From the IMG/VR virus record IMGVR_UViG_3300044701_002106, positions 1 to 42,461 of that record: a stretch of 42,461 nt of DNA; one strand, written 5' to 3'. Of the stretch, positions 12,475 to 21,659 are shown one piece after another. The notes below the pieces were generated by a model. It had not been told where the DNA came from. It made no database searches and worked only from the letters and a program-made list of their open reading frames with translations. Within the stretch, counting starts at the first letter, position 1. Every line of letters starts with the position of its first letter. This DNA comes from a virus. Both the position numbers and the translations under genes were made by a program.

Positions 12475-13328
12475 CCACGACCCCAAACGCGCAAACCGCG
12501 CCTCAGATCACCACTCCCGAAGCTGCGGCAGAAGGAATGGTGGCGCCCGGGCAGGAAAGCCTGCTGGAGGAATTTGTCAAAGAGCAGCAGGGCCAACAGG
12601 CGCCCGAGCTGCTCGCCGGCAAGTTCAAGAGCGTTGAGGACCTGGAGCGCTCCTACCAAGAACTGGAGAAAAAGCTGGGCCGGCCCGAGCGGCAGTCAAC
12701 CGAACAAGAAGCTCCCCCTCAGGCCGAGGGCTACACACAGGAGCAGGCCGTTGAGGTCTATGGCCAAGAAGCCGTAGAGACCCTGGCCAGCAAAGGCGTC
12801 GACCTGGCGGACGTGATGTTCCGCGCCGACAGCGGCGAGGATGTGAGCAGCCACTACGACGCGCTGGCTGAAGCCTTCAACGTCCCCCGCCAGGTGGTGG
12901 AAAACTATGTCGCCAAGGCCCAGTCATCGACAGGGCAGCAGGCTGGCCTGAGCGAAGCAGACACGGCTCAGATCAAATCCATGGTCGGCGGCGACGAGGG
13001 CTTTGCCGAGCTCAGCAAGTGGGCCGCCAGCAACCTCAATGCCCAGGAGCTGGCCGACTACAACGCTGTGGTCGACGGCGGCAACAAAGAGGCCATTCAG
13101 TGGGCCCTGCGGGCAATGGTGGCCAGACGCGCCTCTCCAGACGCTGTTGTTGAACCCAAGCTCTACGGGGGCGGAGATGCACCTCAGCAATCCCGCTTTG
13201 AGAGCCAACAGCAAGTGCTTGATGCCATGGGCAAGACCAATGAGCGCGGACAACGCCTGTACGAAGTTGACGAGGCTTACCGCTCCAAGGTGGCAAAGAT
13301 GTTGGCGGCAAGTGATCTATTCGTGTAG
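12471..13328 (+). CDS. Scaffolding protein (T7 gp9-like)
   Basis: A 285-residue acidic, Gln- and Glu-rich helical protein between portal and capsid genes, as expected for the scaffold that directs procapsid assembly and then leaves. A segment GKFKSVEDLERSYQELEKKLG (about 45-65) is characteristic of phage scaffold proteins of this family. The C-terminal end, with KTNERGQRLYEVDEAY and KVAKMLAAS, is helical and probably contacts the capsid protein. The start overlaps the portal stop (ATGA). Confidence 0.92.
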   Translation: MTTTPNAQTAPQITTPEAAAEGMVAPGQESLLEEFVKEQQGQQAPELLAGKFKSVEDLERSYQELEKKLGRPERQSTEQEAPPQAEGYTQEQAVEVYGQEAVETLASKGVDLADVMFRADSGEDVSSHYDALAEAFNVPRQVVENYVAKAQSSTGQQAGLSEADTAQIKSMVGGDEGFAELSKWAASNLNAQELADYNAVVDGGNKEAIQWALRAMVARRASPDAVVEPKLYGGGDAPQQSRFESQQQVLDAMGKTNERGQRLYEVDEAYRSKVAKMLAASDLFV

Positions 13329-13433
13329 TTTTTTGCCAGACGCCACCTAAGCGGCGGGCCCTCCAAGGAGGACAACCTGCGACGGTGAAGGAGAGAGCGA
13401 TCTAACAACTCAATCCCTTCGCATACCAGAAAA

Positions 13434-14471
13434 ATGGTTGCTCCCGTTCTTAATCGCACTGGCCAAATCCAAGGCGCCGCCGCTACCTGGGGCGCCGGTG
13501 CTGCCGGCCTCGATGCCGACCGCGCTCTGATGCTGAAGCTGGGCGCCGCTGAGGTGCTCGATAGCTTCCTGCGCACCACTGTGTTCAAGGGCAAAGTCCG
13601 CGAACGCAACATCCGCGGCGGCAAGAGCGTTGCCTTCCCGATCACCGGTCGCCTGGAGGCAAAATATCACCAGCCCGGCACTGCGCTCACTGGCTCAACC
13701 AACACCAGTGACCTCAACGAGCGGATCATTTCGCTTGACGCCCTGATGGTTGCGGATGCCGCAATCCTTGAGGTGGACGAGCTGATGTCGTACTTCGATG
13801 TCCGGCAGGTCTACACGACCGAGCTGGGCCGGGCCCTGGCCTACGAGTACGACAAGCGTGTTGCCCGCATGATCTTTGCGGCTGCCAGCAACACCACTCA
13901 GCCCCTGGCTAAGGCGATCAACGCCAACAAGACCGGTAACGCCATCACCCTTGGCGCTGACTACACCGGCGCTGGCGCCACCCGCCAGGCCAAGGGCGAC
14001 GCCCTGGTCAACGCCATCTTCGATGCCCGCGTGGCCTTTGAGGGCAAGGACGTGCCTGTTGACGGCATGTATGCAGTCTTCACTCCTGAGGACTACTTCC
14101 TGATCTCGCAGTCTTCGCGTGCAATCAACGCCGACTTCAACGGCGGCGGTGGCGGCAATGGCACCATTGCCAACGGTCAGGTCCTGCAAGTGGCTGGCAT
14201 CCCTGTGCTGATGTCCAACCACGTCACCCAGGCCAACTACACCCTGCAGGCTGGTGACTACAACAGCGACTACGCTCAGAACCTGAGCAAGTGCAAGGGT
14301 CTGATCTTCAGCAAGGAAGCCGTGGGTGTTCTCACCCTGCTGAGCCCCTCCCTGCAGATGACCGGTCCCGAGTACAGGGTTCAGAACCAAGCCGACCTTA
14401 TGGTTGCCCGCCAAGCTCTGGGCATGGGTGTGCTGCGCGCTGAGTCCGCTTGTAAGATCGTGATTCCCTGA
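13434..14471 (+). CDS. Major capsid protein (T7 gp10-like, HK97 fold)
   Basis: A 345-residue capsid protein, matching T7 gp10A in length. It is recognisable by GGKSVAFPITGRLEAKYHQPG (compare SGKSAQFPVLGRTQAAYLAPG of T7), ISLDALMVADAAILEVDELM and YFDVRQVYTTELGRALAYEY. The C-terminal GVLTLLSPSLQMTGPEYRVQ and ADLMVARQALGMGVLRAE correspond to the end of T7 gp10. The 105 bases upstream hold an AAGGAGG about 60 bases from the start but no ribosome site next to the ATG. A strong terminator follows the gene. No frameshift product (10B) is evident. Confidence 0.96.
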   Translation: MVAPVLNRTGQIQGAAATWGAGAAGLDADRALMLKLGAAEVLDSFLRTTVFKGKVRERNIRGGKSVAFPITGRLEAKYHQPGTALTGSTNTSDLNERIISLDALMVADAAILEVDELMSYFDVRQVYTTELGRALAYEYDKRVARMIFAAASNTTQPLAKAINANKTGNAITLGADYTGAGATRQAKGDALVNAIFDARVAFEGKDVPVDGMYAVFTPEDYFLISQSSRAINADFNGGGGGNGTIANGQVLQVAGIPVLMSNHVTQANYTLQAGDYNSDYAQNLSKCKGLIFSKEAVGVLTLLSPSLQMTGPEYRVQNQADLMVARQALGMGVLRAESACKIVIP

Positions 14472-14503
14472 GTTCTCGGGGTTCATCGGAGTGTTCACCC
14501 CAG

Positions 14504-14530
14504 GGGGCCGGCAATGCTGGCCCCTTTTTT
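14504..14530 (+). terminator. Rho-independent terminator after the capsid gene
   Basis: GGGGCCGGC (14504-14512), loop AAT, and GCTGGCCCC (14516-14524) form a 9-bp stem with one G-U pair, followed by six T. It lies 33 bases after the capsid stop. T7 has its terminator at the same place, just after gene 10. Confidence 0.9.
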
Positions 14531-14540
14531 CGTTGTCCAG

Positions 14541-14570
14541 CACAATGAGTGCTACAAGGCCGTAGAAGTC
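14541..14570 (+). promoter_or_regulatory. Phage promoter candidate before gene 11
   Basis: A 30-base block matching 29788-29817 at 27 positions. Its core is CTACAAGGCCGTAG (14552-14565), preceded in both copies by CACAATGAGTG. It follows the capsid terminator by 10 bases and precedes the gp11 start by 2. The right half resembles the cyanophage Syn5 promoter as I remember it (ending CACCCGTAA). It would restart transcription for the tail and core genes. Confidence 0.65.
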
Positions 14571-14572
14571 AA

Positions 14573-15235
14573 ATGGGACTCGCCAATCAGTCGGTCACCC
14601 CAGGCAGGACGACGCTGTTGGATGCGGTCAACGTCCTGCTGGAAAACATTGGCGAGCAGCCGGTCAGCACGCTGGAAAACCAGCAGATCATGGATGCGCG
14701 CATTGCAGAGCGCACCCTGCTGGAGTTCCACAAAGAAGGCCAGATCAAAGGCTGGAGCTGGAATAGCGAGTTCAACTACGAGTTCGTCAAAAACAGCACC
14801 ACTAACCAGATCACGGTGCCGGCAAACGTGGTGAGTTTCTCCACGGACCCCTACTACTACGCAGGGCGTTTCCAGCTGCGGGGCCAGGTGGTGTACGACC
14901 GCGACAAGCGCACCAGCACGCTGGCGGCGGAAATCACCTCCCTGTATGCCGATGTGATCTGGCTGCTGCCGTGGGACCAGGCGCCTGAGGCCTACAACCG
15001 CTGGGTCACCATCCGCTCCGCCCGCGTCTTTGCCAGCCGTGTACTGGGGGCCGACTCGCTGATTCGCTACAGCGTCCAGGACGAGCGCGACGCGCAAGCA
15101 GCGCTGGAGCGCGTGGAGCAGCAGGTTGACCAGCCCAACATGCTCACCGGCAGCCGCGGCTACCTGCCCTTCCCGACCTATGCGCCGGCTTCTGGGCTTG
15201 CCACCCGCCGGATCAGTTCTGGGATGCGCCTCTGA
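14573..15235 (+). CDS. Tail tubular protein A (T7 gp11-like)
   Basis: A 220-residue gatekeeper or adaptor ring protein joining portal and nozzle. Family features are the start SVTPGRTTLLDAVNVLLENIGEQPV, the TLLEFHKEGQIKGWSWNSE segment and PEAYNRWVTIRSARVFASRVLG. The start MGLANQS is preferred over codons 8 positions upstream because those fall within the repeated promoter block. The stop overlaps the gp12 start by one base (TGATG). Confidence 0.93.
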   Translation: MGLANQSVTPGRTTLLDAVNVLLENIGEQPVSTLENQQIMDARIAERTLLEFHKEGQIKGWSWNSEFNYEFVKNSTTNQITVPANVVSFSTDPYYYAGRFQLRGQVVYDRDKRTSTLAAEITSLYADVIWLLPWDQAPEAYNRWVTIRSARVFASRVLGADSLIRYSVQDERDAQAALERVEQQVDQPNMLTGSRGYLPFPTYAPASGLATRRISSGMRL

Positions 15236-18006
15236 TGAGCCTGTACTCCTATTCGATCCCGAATCTTGCGCAGGGCATCAGCCAGCAACCCGATGCGCAG
15301 CGCGACCCTTCCCAGGGAGAGATCCAGATCAACGGCATGTCTTCCATCCTGGAGGGCCTGCGCAAGCGTGATTGCACCCAGACCATCGCCAAGGTCTCCA
15401 ACACTGACTTTGGCGATTGCTACATCCACAGCATCCTGCGGGACAACGTGGAGGAGTACCTGGCCGTTGTCACCAACTCGCTAATCAGGGTCTACGACCT
15501 AAACGGCAACGCCCAAACGGTAAGCGCGCCTTATGGGTACAGCTATTTGACCAGCGTGACGGACGCCAAGGCGCAGCTGCGGGCCGTCACCATTGCCGAC
15601 TACACCTTCATCAGCAACACCAAGACGGTGCCTGCGATGAACGCTGCGGTTGCGCCGGCCGTGGCAAGGCCTGCAGCGCATGAGGCACTGATCTGGGTCA
15701 AGGCCGCCAACTACGGCCAGACCTACACGGTCAATGTCAACAGCACCCAGGCCCAAGTGCAGACAGCAGTGGCCCCTGTCGTCACAAGCGGCACCACTGT
15801 CACCGAGAACCGAATCAGCTCGGCGGAGATCGCCAGCCGGCTGCGAGGCGCCTTGGTCGGCGGAGCTGCAACAGCGTTGACCCTGGTGGGCTCAGCCACA
15901 ACGCTGAACGGGACTGTCAGCAACCAGGTCACCACCACAGACGAAGGCGGCCAGGGCCTGACGGTCAACGTGACCGGCAACGGAACGGTCATCACAGCGG
16001 TCGCTATCGGTAACGCCGCAGGAGCTGGCTACCGCTCTGGGGACAAGATTTATGTGGCCAGAAGCCTCCTGCAGGGCGGCACTGACACCACCCCCGTCCA
16101 GGTCGCCGCGATCAACACCGCTGCTGCGGGGCCGCTGACCGGCGTGACGATTGAGCGCAGCGGCTCTGTGCTGCACCTCAAGAGCTCAAGCGCCATCACG
16201 GTTGCCGCTACAGACGCAAGGGCCAACGCGGACATCACGGCGATCCTGAGCCAGGTCCAGGCCTTTACGGAGCTGCCCACCATTGCCCCGCAGGGTTACC
16301 AGGTCGAGATCACCGGGGATCCGGGCAACAACTTTGACGGCTACTACGTCGAGTTCCAGCCAAACAGCGGCACGTTTGGCGAAGGCGTTTGGAGCGAAAC
16401 GGTCAGCCCTGGCGTTGAGTACCAGGTCAACGCGACGACCATGCCGCACCTGCTGGTGCGCCTACCAAGCGGCACCTTTTACTTTGGCCCGGCCAATGGC
16501 AGCACCCAGGGCGGGATCACCATTCCAACCTGGGGCGAGCGGGTGGCTGGCGACTACGACACGGCGCCTGACCCGAGCTTCATCGGGAGCCCGATCAACG
16601 ACATCTTCATCTACAAGAACCGGCTTGGCTTCTTGTCTGACGAGAACGTCATCCTGAGCCGGGTCCGCCAATTCTTTGAGTTCTTTCCGGAAACGGTCAC
16701 GACGGTCCTTGATACGGATCCGATTGACGTGGTGGCGAGCAACAACCGGGTGTCTGTTCTGCGCTACGCCATCCCGTACCAGGACGAGTTGATCTTGTTC
16801 TCGCCGCAGTACCAGTTCCGCTTCAACGCGGCGGAGACTGTGCTGACGCCAGCCACGGCGCAGATCACCGTGCTGACTCAGTTTGAGGTCGACATCAACG
16901 TCCGGCCCCAGCTGGCTGGTGGCGGGATCGTCTTCTGCCAGGCCAATGGCGACTTCTCGATGTTCCGAGAGTTCAGCGTCCGCGGCGCTGGCACGGCGCT
17001 GACAGCAGATGCGCAGGACCTCACCGGTTACGTCTCGGCATTTGTGCCCAGCAACGTCTTTGCAATGACGGTCAACGACACCAGCAATGCGGTGTTCTCG
17101 ATCAGCAGCGCCGCTGGCTACGAAGACCGGATCTATGTCTACAAATACTTCATCCGCAATGCTGGCTCCGGTGCTGAGCGGGCTCAGTCCAGCTGGAGCT
17201 ACTGGCAGCTGAGCGGGGCCAGCGAAATTCTTCAGGTGCTGTGCGTCAGGGAGACGCTGTTTTGCCTTGTTCGCTATGGCAGCGAAATCTTCCTGGAGAA
17301 GATCCCGGTTCAGGACCGCTCGCCAGAGCCGCCCACCAATGCGCCTTACCCGCTGCTTCTGGACCGGCGCATCTCCACCACTACGGAGACCCCGACTGCC
17401 ATGCGGGTGGCAGCGGGCACTTACAGCGCAACGACCAACCTGACCACCTGGACGCTGCCATTTGCCGCCACTGGAACGATCCAAGCCTGGTCTGGCTACA
17501 GCACCACAGGCAACGGCGGCGTGCTGCTGGGTTCGATCACGTCGGGCACGACCATCACAGCCAGAGGCAACTGGTCGACGCAGCCGATCTACTTCGGCTC
17601 CCCATACAACTTCCGCTATCGCTTCACCCGCTTCAAGCTCTACAAGGAAATTGGCGGTGGCAAGGCCGCGGCCAATGTCGAGCGCACGCAGGTGCGCAAC
17701 GCCAAGCTCCGCTACCACGAAACAGCGTTTTTCCAGATCCACGTCATCCCTGAAGGGCGTGACATCGGCATCTACACCTTTGATGGCACGGTCCTTGGCA
17801 GCCGCGTTTCAGCGCTGGGTTCAGCCAACCCGACCGGCTTTGACCCTGACACCAATCGCTTCTACGAGGGCGTCTTCAACATCCCGATTATGAGCCGCGG
17901 TGAGCGCTGCATGGTCGAGATCCACAACGACACGCCACACCCCTGCAAGTTCTCCACTTGCGAGTGGGTGGGCTTGATCACTGGCAAAGCGAGGTCATTG
18001 CGATGA
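15235..18006 (+). CDS. Tail tubular protein B / nozzle (T7 gp12-like)
   Basis: A 923-residue tail nozzle protein (T7 gp12 has 794), largely beta. It begins with the family signature SIPNLAQGISQQPDAQRDPSQGEIQINGM (split here: SIPNLAQGISQQPD then AQRDPSQGEIQ). Later come INDIFIYKNRLGFLSDENVI and VLRYAIPYQDELILFSPQYQ, both conserved in gp12. The extra length relative to T7 comes from a Thr/Ala/Val-rich insertion at about 150-340 (VNVNSTQAQVQTAV, TTDEGGQGLTVNVTGNGT). The end MSRGERCMVEIHNDTPHPC and CEWVGLITGKARSL match the usual C-terminus. Overlaps gp13 by 4 bases. Confidence 0.95.
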   Translation: MSLYSYSIPNLAQGISQQPDAQRDPSQGEIQINGMSSILEGLRKRDCTQTIAKVSNTDFGDCYIHSILRDNVEEYLAVVTNSLIRVYDLNGNAQTVSAPYGYSYLTSVTDAKAQLRAVTIADYTFISNTKTVPAMNAAVAPAVARPAAHEALIWVKAANYGQTYTVNVNSTQAQVQTAVAPVVTSGTTVTENRISSAEIASRLRGALVGGAATALTLVGSATTLNGTVSNQVTTTDEGGQGLTVNVTGNGTVITAVAIGNAAGAGYRSGDKIYVARSLLQGGTDTTPVQVAAINTAAAGPLTGVTIERSGSVLHLKSSSAITVAATDARANADITAILSQVQAFTELPTIAPQGYQVEITGDPGNNFDGYYVEFQPNSGTFGEGVWSETVSPGVEYQVNATTMPHLLVRLPSGTFYFGPANGSTQGGITIPTWGERVAGDYDTAPDPSFIGSPINDIFIYKNRLGFLSDENVILSRVRQFFEFFPETVTTVLDTDPIDVVASNNRVSVLRYAIPYQDELILFSPQYQFRFNAAETVLTPATAQITVLTQFEVDINVRPQLAGGGIVFCQANGDFSMFREFSVRGAGTALTADAQDLTGYVSAFVPSNVFAMTVNDTSNAVFSISSAAGYEDRIYVYKYFIRNAGSGAERAQSSWSYWQLSGASEILQVLCVRETLFCLVRYGSEIFLEKIPVQDRSPEPPTNAPYPLLLDRRISTTTETPTAMRVAAGTYSATTNLTTWTLPFAATGTIQAWSGYSTTGNGGVLLGSITSGTTITARGNWSTQPIYFGSPYNFRYRFTRFKLYKEIGGGKAAANVERTQVRNAKLRYHETAFFQIHVIPEGRDIGIYTFDGTVLGSRVSALGSANPTGFDPDTNRFYEGVFNIPIMSRGERCMVEIHNDTPHPCKFSTCEWVGLITGKARSLR

Positions 18007-18449
18007 GATGGATTGAAGCCAATGAGGAGGTGGCCATGGAAATTGGCTTGCACCTGCGGCAGCAGGACTGCGAGGAGGTGATGCTCAGCCATGGCGTGCA
18101 GCCCCTGGAGGCCGTCATCGAGAGCTACTTGGAGAGCACGATCTGCCGTGCCATTGAGGGAGACGATGGCCGCCCTGTTGGCATCACTGGCGTCTGCGGT
18201 GATCGCATTTGGCTGCTGGGCACTTCCGCGCTGACGGAAACCAAAAACCACCGCCGGATGCTCTGCAAGCACGGCCGGGAATGGGTTGACTACTGCCTCA
18301 AGGAGATTGGCCGCCCCATTGGCAACTACGTCTACTCCAAGAACCGAATAGCCATTCGATGGCTAATGCATCTTGGTTTTACCGTTGAAGGACCGCGCCC
18401 ATTTGGGCGGAGCTCTGCATTGTTCTGCCCGTTCTGGAGGGAGGCGTAA
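18003..18449 (+). CDS. gp13-like protein (internal virion assembly, GNAT-like fold)
   Basis: A 148-residue protein in the position of T7 gp13. It shares the run GVQPLEAVIES, GRPVGITGVCGDRIWLLGT, HRRMLCKHGREWVDYC and NYVYSKNRIAIRWLMHLGFTV with T7 gp13 (FPLAIGGNCGDQCWFVTS, NYVWVGNTSHIRFLKTIGA). The last motif is the end of a GNAT acetyltransferase-like fold; acetyl transfer is not shown, and T7 gp13 acts in core assembly. The ATG overlaps the gp12 stop (ATGA) and its TAA overlaps the next ATG by one base. Confidence 0.85.
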   Translation: MRWIEANEEVAMEIGLHLRQQDCEEVMLSHGVQPLEAVIESYLESTICRAIEGDDGRPVGITGVCGDRIWLLGTSALTETKNHRRMLCKHGREWVDYCLKEIGRPIGNYVYSKNRIAIRWLMHLGFTVEGPRPFGRSSALFCPFWREA

Positions 18450-19279
18450 TGGCACAAGCACCTGGAACTGGAGGGATTCCATTCAGCATTGACCCTGTAT
18501 CGCTTGGCGTTGCTGCCGTATCGACTGGCCTGTCATTCCTGACGGCCAACGCCCAGGAGCAGGCCAGGCAGCAGGAGTACCTCAACCAGACCGCGTTCCA
18601 GAACGCCACCACGCAGTTCAACCAGTGGCAGGCCGGGTTCAACGCAGATATGCAGAACCTGAATAACCAGTACAGCTACTGGGCAACCACGGTCGATTAC
18701 AACCAGAAGCTCGGCTACACCCAGCAGCTGCGGAACTACGAGTTCGCCAAGGAGATCGACCAGGCCAGTCGCGTTGCACAGACCCGCGCAAGCGCCGGCA
18801 CGGGCTACGCGATCAACGCCGCGGCCGTGCAGCAGCAGCTGCAGGAACGCGGGATGCAGGAAGCCGTCGCCATCCAGCAGTTCGCCTACAGAGCGCTGCA
18901 GTCCTCTGCGGCGTTCCAGGCGTCCATGCAAGAAGGCAAGTCGTCCGATCGCTATGTGGCCAACTTCTCCCGTCAGATGGGGGACTACAAGACGCTCAAA
19001 AACATTGAGCAGGGCTTGAGAGACCGCCAGTACAACCGCGACCAGCTGGCTCAGATCACCCGCTACCTCAACGAATACAACAGCCAGACCTTCTACGAGA
19101 AGCAGCCGTACCTCGATCCGGTTGCCCCATTCCCGCCGCTGCCAACGATGGTGACCCCGCCGCCGCCGTCGATGACCGGCAGCGCCCCAGCAAACATGTC
19201 CGCCCTCAATGCGGGCACCTCTGTGCTGGGTGGCGTCAACGCCTATCTCGGCACCGCCGCAAAGATCAAAGCCCTGTAA
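18449..19279 (+). CDS. Internal virion protein (T7 gp14-like)
   Basis: A 276-residue protein in the gp14 position. In T7 gp14 is ejected first and forms a pore in the outer membrane. It has a short hydrophobic N-terminus (PVSLGVAAVSTGLSFLTANA, about 16-35) followed by a long Gln/Asn-rich helix (QEQARQQEYLNQTAFQNATT). A characteristic TRASAGTGYAINAAAVQQQL segment follows, similar to gp14-like virion proteins and other phage pore candidates. The Pro-rich stretch at 225-250 precedes a GTSVLGGVNAYLGTA tail. Confidence 0.85.
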   Translation: MAQAPGTGGIPFSIDPVSLGVAAVSTGLSFLTANAQEQARQQEYLNQTAFQNATTQFNQWQAGFNADMQNLNNQYSYWATTVDYNQKLGYTQQLRNYEFAKEIDQASRVAQTRASAGTGYAINAAAVQQQLQERGMQEAVAIQQFAYRALQSSAAFQASMQEGKSSDRYVANFSRQMGDYKTLKNIEQGLRDRQYNRDQLAQITRYLNEYNSQTFYEKQPYLDPVAPFPPLPTMVTPPPPSMTGSAPANMSALNAGTSVLGGVNAYLGTAAKIKAL

Positions 19280-19291
19280 CCACTGCGAGCC

Positions 19292-21613
19292 ATGGCACGC
19301 CCTGAAAACCTTCAACCTGGTGAGCTGAATACGGCGGCACGCCCTGTCGATGTCTTCCTGCGGCCCATTGAGCAGCAGTTAGCCAAGCCGGCCGCACCGG
19401 CTGGCATGACCAATCCCCAGGGCGTTCAGACGGTCAGCACGGGCGGCACGACGTATGTGCAGGGCAGCAACAGCTATGCCCAGCTGGCCGAGGCCCTAGT
19501 GCCGTTCACCAAGAACGCCGTCAACGTCGCCGAAGTAGCCGGCTTGGTATTTGCCGACTGGCGGATGGATCAAGGCGAAGCCGCTGCCTACGAGGCACAG
19601 CAGCGAGCCGTAGTCAAGGTTGATGAGAGCACTGAGGTGGCGCAGCTGGAGCGTGCTGCTGCCACGCGCAAGGTGGCCGCCAAGGATCCGCAAGCCGGAT
19701 TCCTGATGAACTTCCTCGACCCCTACAAGCAGATCGGGTACGAGCGGGGGATGGTCAAGCTGGCGGCGCAGGAGGTCGCGATGGGCCTGCCTGGCTATGT
19801 CCAGCAGCGCGGCGGGGAGATCAACTACCTGGGGGAGGACCAGGGCTTTGGCGCCCTGCAAAAGATTCGCGCTGACTACACCCGGCAGATCACGCAGAAA
19901 TACGGGATCGACAGCGGCAGCCCCGGCTTCCAGAAATACTTCCTGCCTGCAGCGACCAAGGCTGGAGAGAGCGTTGCCAATGCCGTTGCCCAGGATCGCG
20001 TCAAGTTTCTCGATGAGCAGGTGCCCAAGCAGGCGGCTGCTCAAATGCAGTTGATCGTTGGCAACGCCAATGCCTCTGGACAGATCGAATACAACGGCTA
20101 CGTCTATGCGTTGAAAAACGACCCAAAGGCTTACGCCGCGGCCCTCAAGCTGCGCTTGGCCCAGGTGATGCAGCAGTCGGCGCTGACCAGCGGCCTGCCG
20201 GGTGGCGCGACCAAGCGCTACGAGGAGGTTTACAAGATTCTCCAATCCGACACCAACTTCTACGGCGACCTGTCGATGCGGGACCTGATCGACGGGATCC
20301 CGACCAACACGCCTGTGATTGGCGGCGACGGAAAGGCTGTCATCGATCCACAAACCGGCAAGCCCAAGACCTACACACTTGGTCAGCTGTATTCCCAGGA
20401 AAGCCTTGACTCCAGGTTGAAATACGGTCGCGCTGGGGCCGCTGAGCGCACGCGAGAGCTGACCGAGGGCCTTAACGGCTTCCGTGATCTACTGGCCCGA
20501 AAGCTCAACGGCGTTCCGCCTGGCCCGGAGCAGGCCGCAATCGCCAACGAAACCATCAGGACTTATTACGGCTCTGAGCAAAACCGCCAGATTTCACGGG
20601 TCGGCTTGGACGAGCTGCAGAAGATTGCTTCTGACGTGGTGGGCAACGCCAACAAGTTCCTCTACATCGGCAGCAACGAGGCTGCGATTCCCGACTTCTA
20701 CCAATGGCTACAGGGGGCCAAGGGCGGCAACTTCAACGAGAGCGAAGCGAGGGACCGCCAGCGCTCAGCAGCCAATCAAATCCTGGATCCGTCGCAAAAA
20801 GCCCAGTTCCTACTCCGCTCCAACGACGAAATTTCGCAAGCGGCCAAGCAGCAGGGCACGACGGCCGCGCAGCGAGGCCCAAGGGACAAGGCCATCAACC
20901 GTCAGATCGAGGTCGATGTTGCCCAGGAGTACCCAATCGTTCACACGGCCAATCGCCAAGACGTGGACGCTGGCAAGGCCTTGGCGTATCGCCGGTATTT
21001 GCCAGTGGCTGATGCCGCAATTCAGGACTGGAAGGCCAAGTACGGCACTGAGCCCAACGACGCCCAGGTGGAGCAGATCGTCAAAGGCGCCATCTACCAG
21101 CTGCGTAAGGCAGAAAACGACGACAACGCCCTAGACCGCAGCCTCTATCCCGGCGGCAAAAGCGGTGGCCCCTCCCGGCGGCCGCAACCACTGCCGGTGC
21201 AGCCCAACACAAAAGCGCCGACGCCAAAGGTCTACGACATCAATCAGCTGGACGACATCCCGAACCGGCAGGTGCTGCTGCGCCAGTACACCGGCGCTCC
21301 GGTGCTGTCCTTGCCGGCCATCATCGACATCCTCGACCTTGCAGAAGACGGCAAGAGTTTACCGACCAAGTTTGAGCGGGCATGGCGTGATGCAGGCGCT
21401 CAAAGCGGGTACGACTTCATTCAGCAGCAGCTGCAGTTTTATCCCAACTACCGCGACCCACGGTCCAACCAACAGCTGCTGAAGATCAGGCAGCGCCTGT
21501 CATCTGCTGCAAGCACGGTCAATTCGATGGTCGCAGCTCGCGTTTTGGCTGATCAGTACCCAGCGCTGGCAGGAATTGCTAGCTGGCACCAGCAGCTGAC
21601 CTTCGGGGGATAA
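19292..21613 (+). CDS. Internal virion protein (T7 gp15-like)
   Basis: A 773-residue core protein (T7 gp15 has 747). It is mostly helical and in the correct order between gp14- and gp16-like genes. The N-terminal ENLQPGELNTAARPVDVFLRP leads to SYAQLAEALVPFTKNAVNVAE, a pattern common to cyanophage gp15-like proteins. The middle and C-terminal parts have no catalytic motif. It would be ejected and form the periplasmic part of the DNA channel. ATG follows the gp14 stop by 12 bases. Confidence 0.83.
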   Translation: MARPENLQPGELNTAARPVDVFLRPIEQQLAKPAAPAGMTNPQGVQTVSTGGTTYVQGSNSYAQLAEALVPFTKNAVNVAEVAGLVFADWRMDQGEAAAYEAQQRAVVKVDESTEVAQLERAAATRKVAAKDPQAGFLMNFLDPYKQIGYERGMVKLAAQEVAMGLPGYVQQRGGEINYLGEDQGFGALQKIRADYTRQITQKYGIDSGSPGFQKYFLPAATKAGESVANAVAQDRVKFLDEQVPKQAAAQMQLIVGNANASGQIEYNGYVYALKNDPKAYAAALKLRLAQVMQQSALTSGLPGGATKRYEEVYKILQSDTNFYGDLSMRDLIDGIPTNTPVIGGDGKAVIDPQTGKPKTYTLGQLYSQESLDSRLKYGRAGAAERTRELTEGLNGFRDLLARKLNGVPPGPEQAAIANETIRTYYGSEQNRQISRVGLDELQKIASDVVGNANKFLYIGSNEAAIPDFYQWLQGAKGGNFNESEARDRQRSAANQILDPSQKAQFLLRSNDEISQAAKQQGTTAAQRGPRDKAINRQIEVDVAQEYPIVHTANRQDVDAGKALAYRRYLPVADAAIQDWKAKYGTEPNDAQVEQIVKGAIYQLRKAENDDNALDRSLYPGGKSGGPSRRPQPLPVQPNTKAPTPKVYDINQLDDIPNRQVLLRQYTGAPVLSLPAIIDILDLAEDGKSLPTKFERAWRDAGAQSGYDFIQQQLQFYPNYRDPRSNQQLLKIRQRLSSAASTVNSMVAARVLADQYPALAGIASWHQQLTFGG

Positions 21614-21627
21614 TTACGACCCCGGAC
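21614..21627 (+). promoter_or_regulatory. Weak promoter-like element before the large virion protein
   Basis: TTACGACCCCGGAC has the left arm and the GACCCC spacer of the YTAC-N6-GTAG family but not the right arm (GGAC). It begins directly after the gp15-like stop, 46 bases ahead of the next start. A decayed or weak promoter is the best reading. Confidence 0.25.
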
Positions 21628-21659
21628 AACTCCGCGCATGTGCGGTGGAATAGGGGCAG

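Noticed and set aside
14541-14572. Upstream start for gp11 within the CACAATGAGTG block
   Set aside because: The same block precedes the tail fibre gene in a noncoding context, so it is regulatory and the start at 14573 is better.
16462-17742. Long open frame (426 codons) on the minus strand within gp12
   Set aside because: It lies wholly opposite the recognised nozzle gene and has a GC-rich shadow composition (Arg, Ala, Val, Asp, His) with no family motif.
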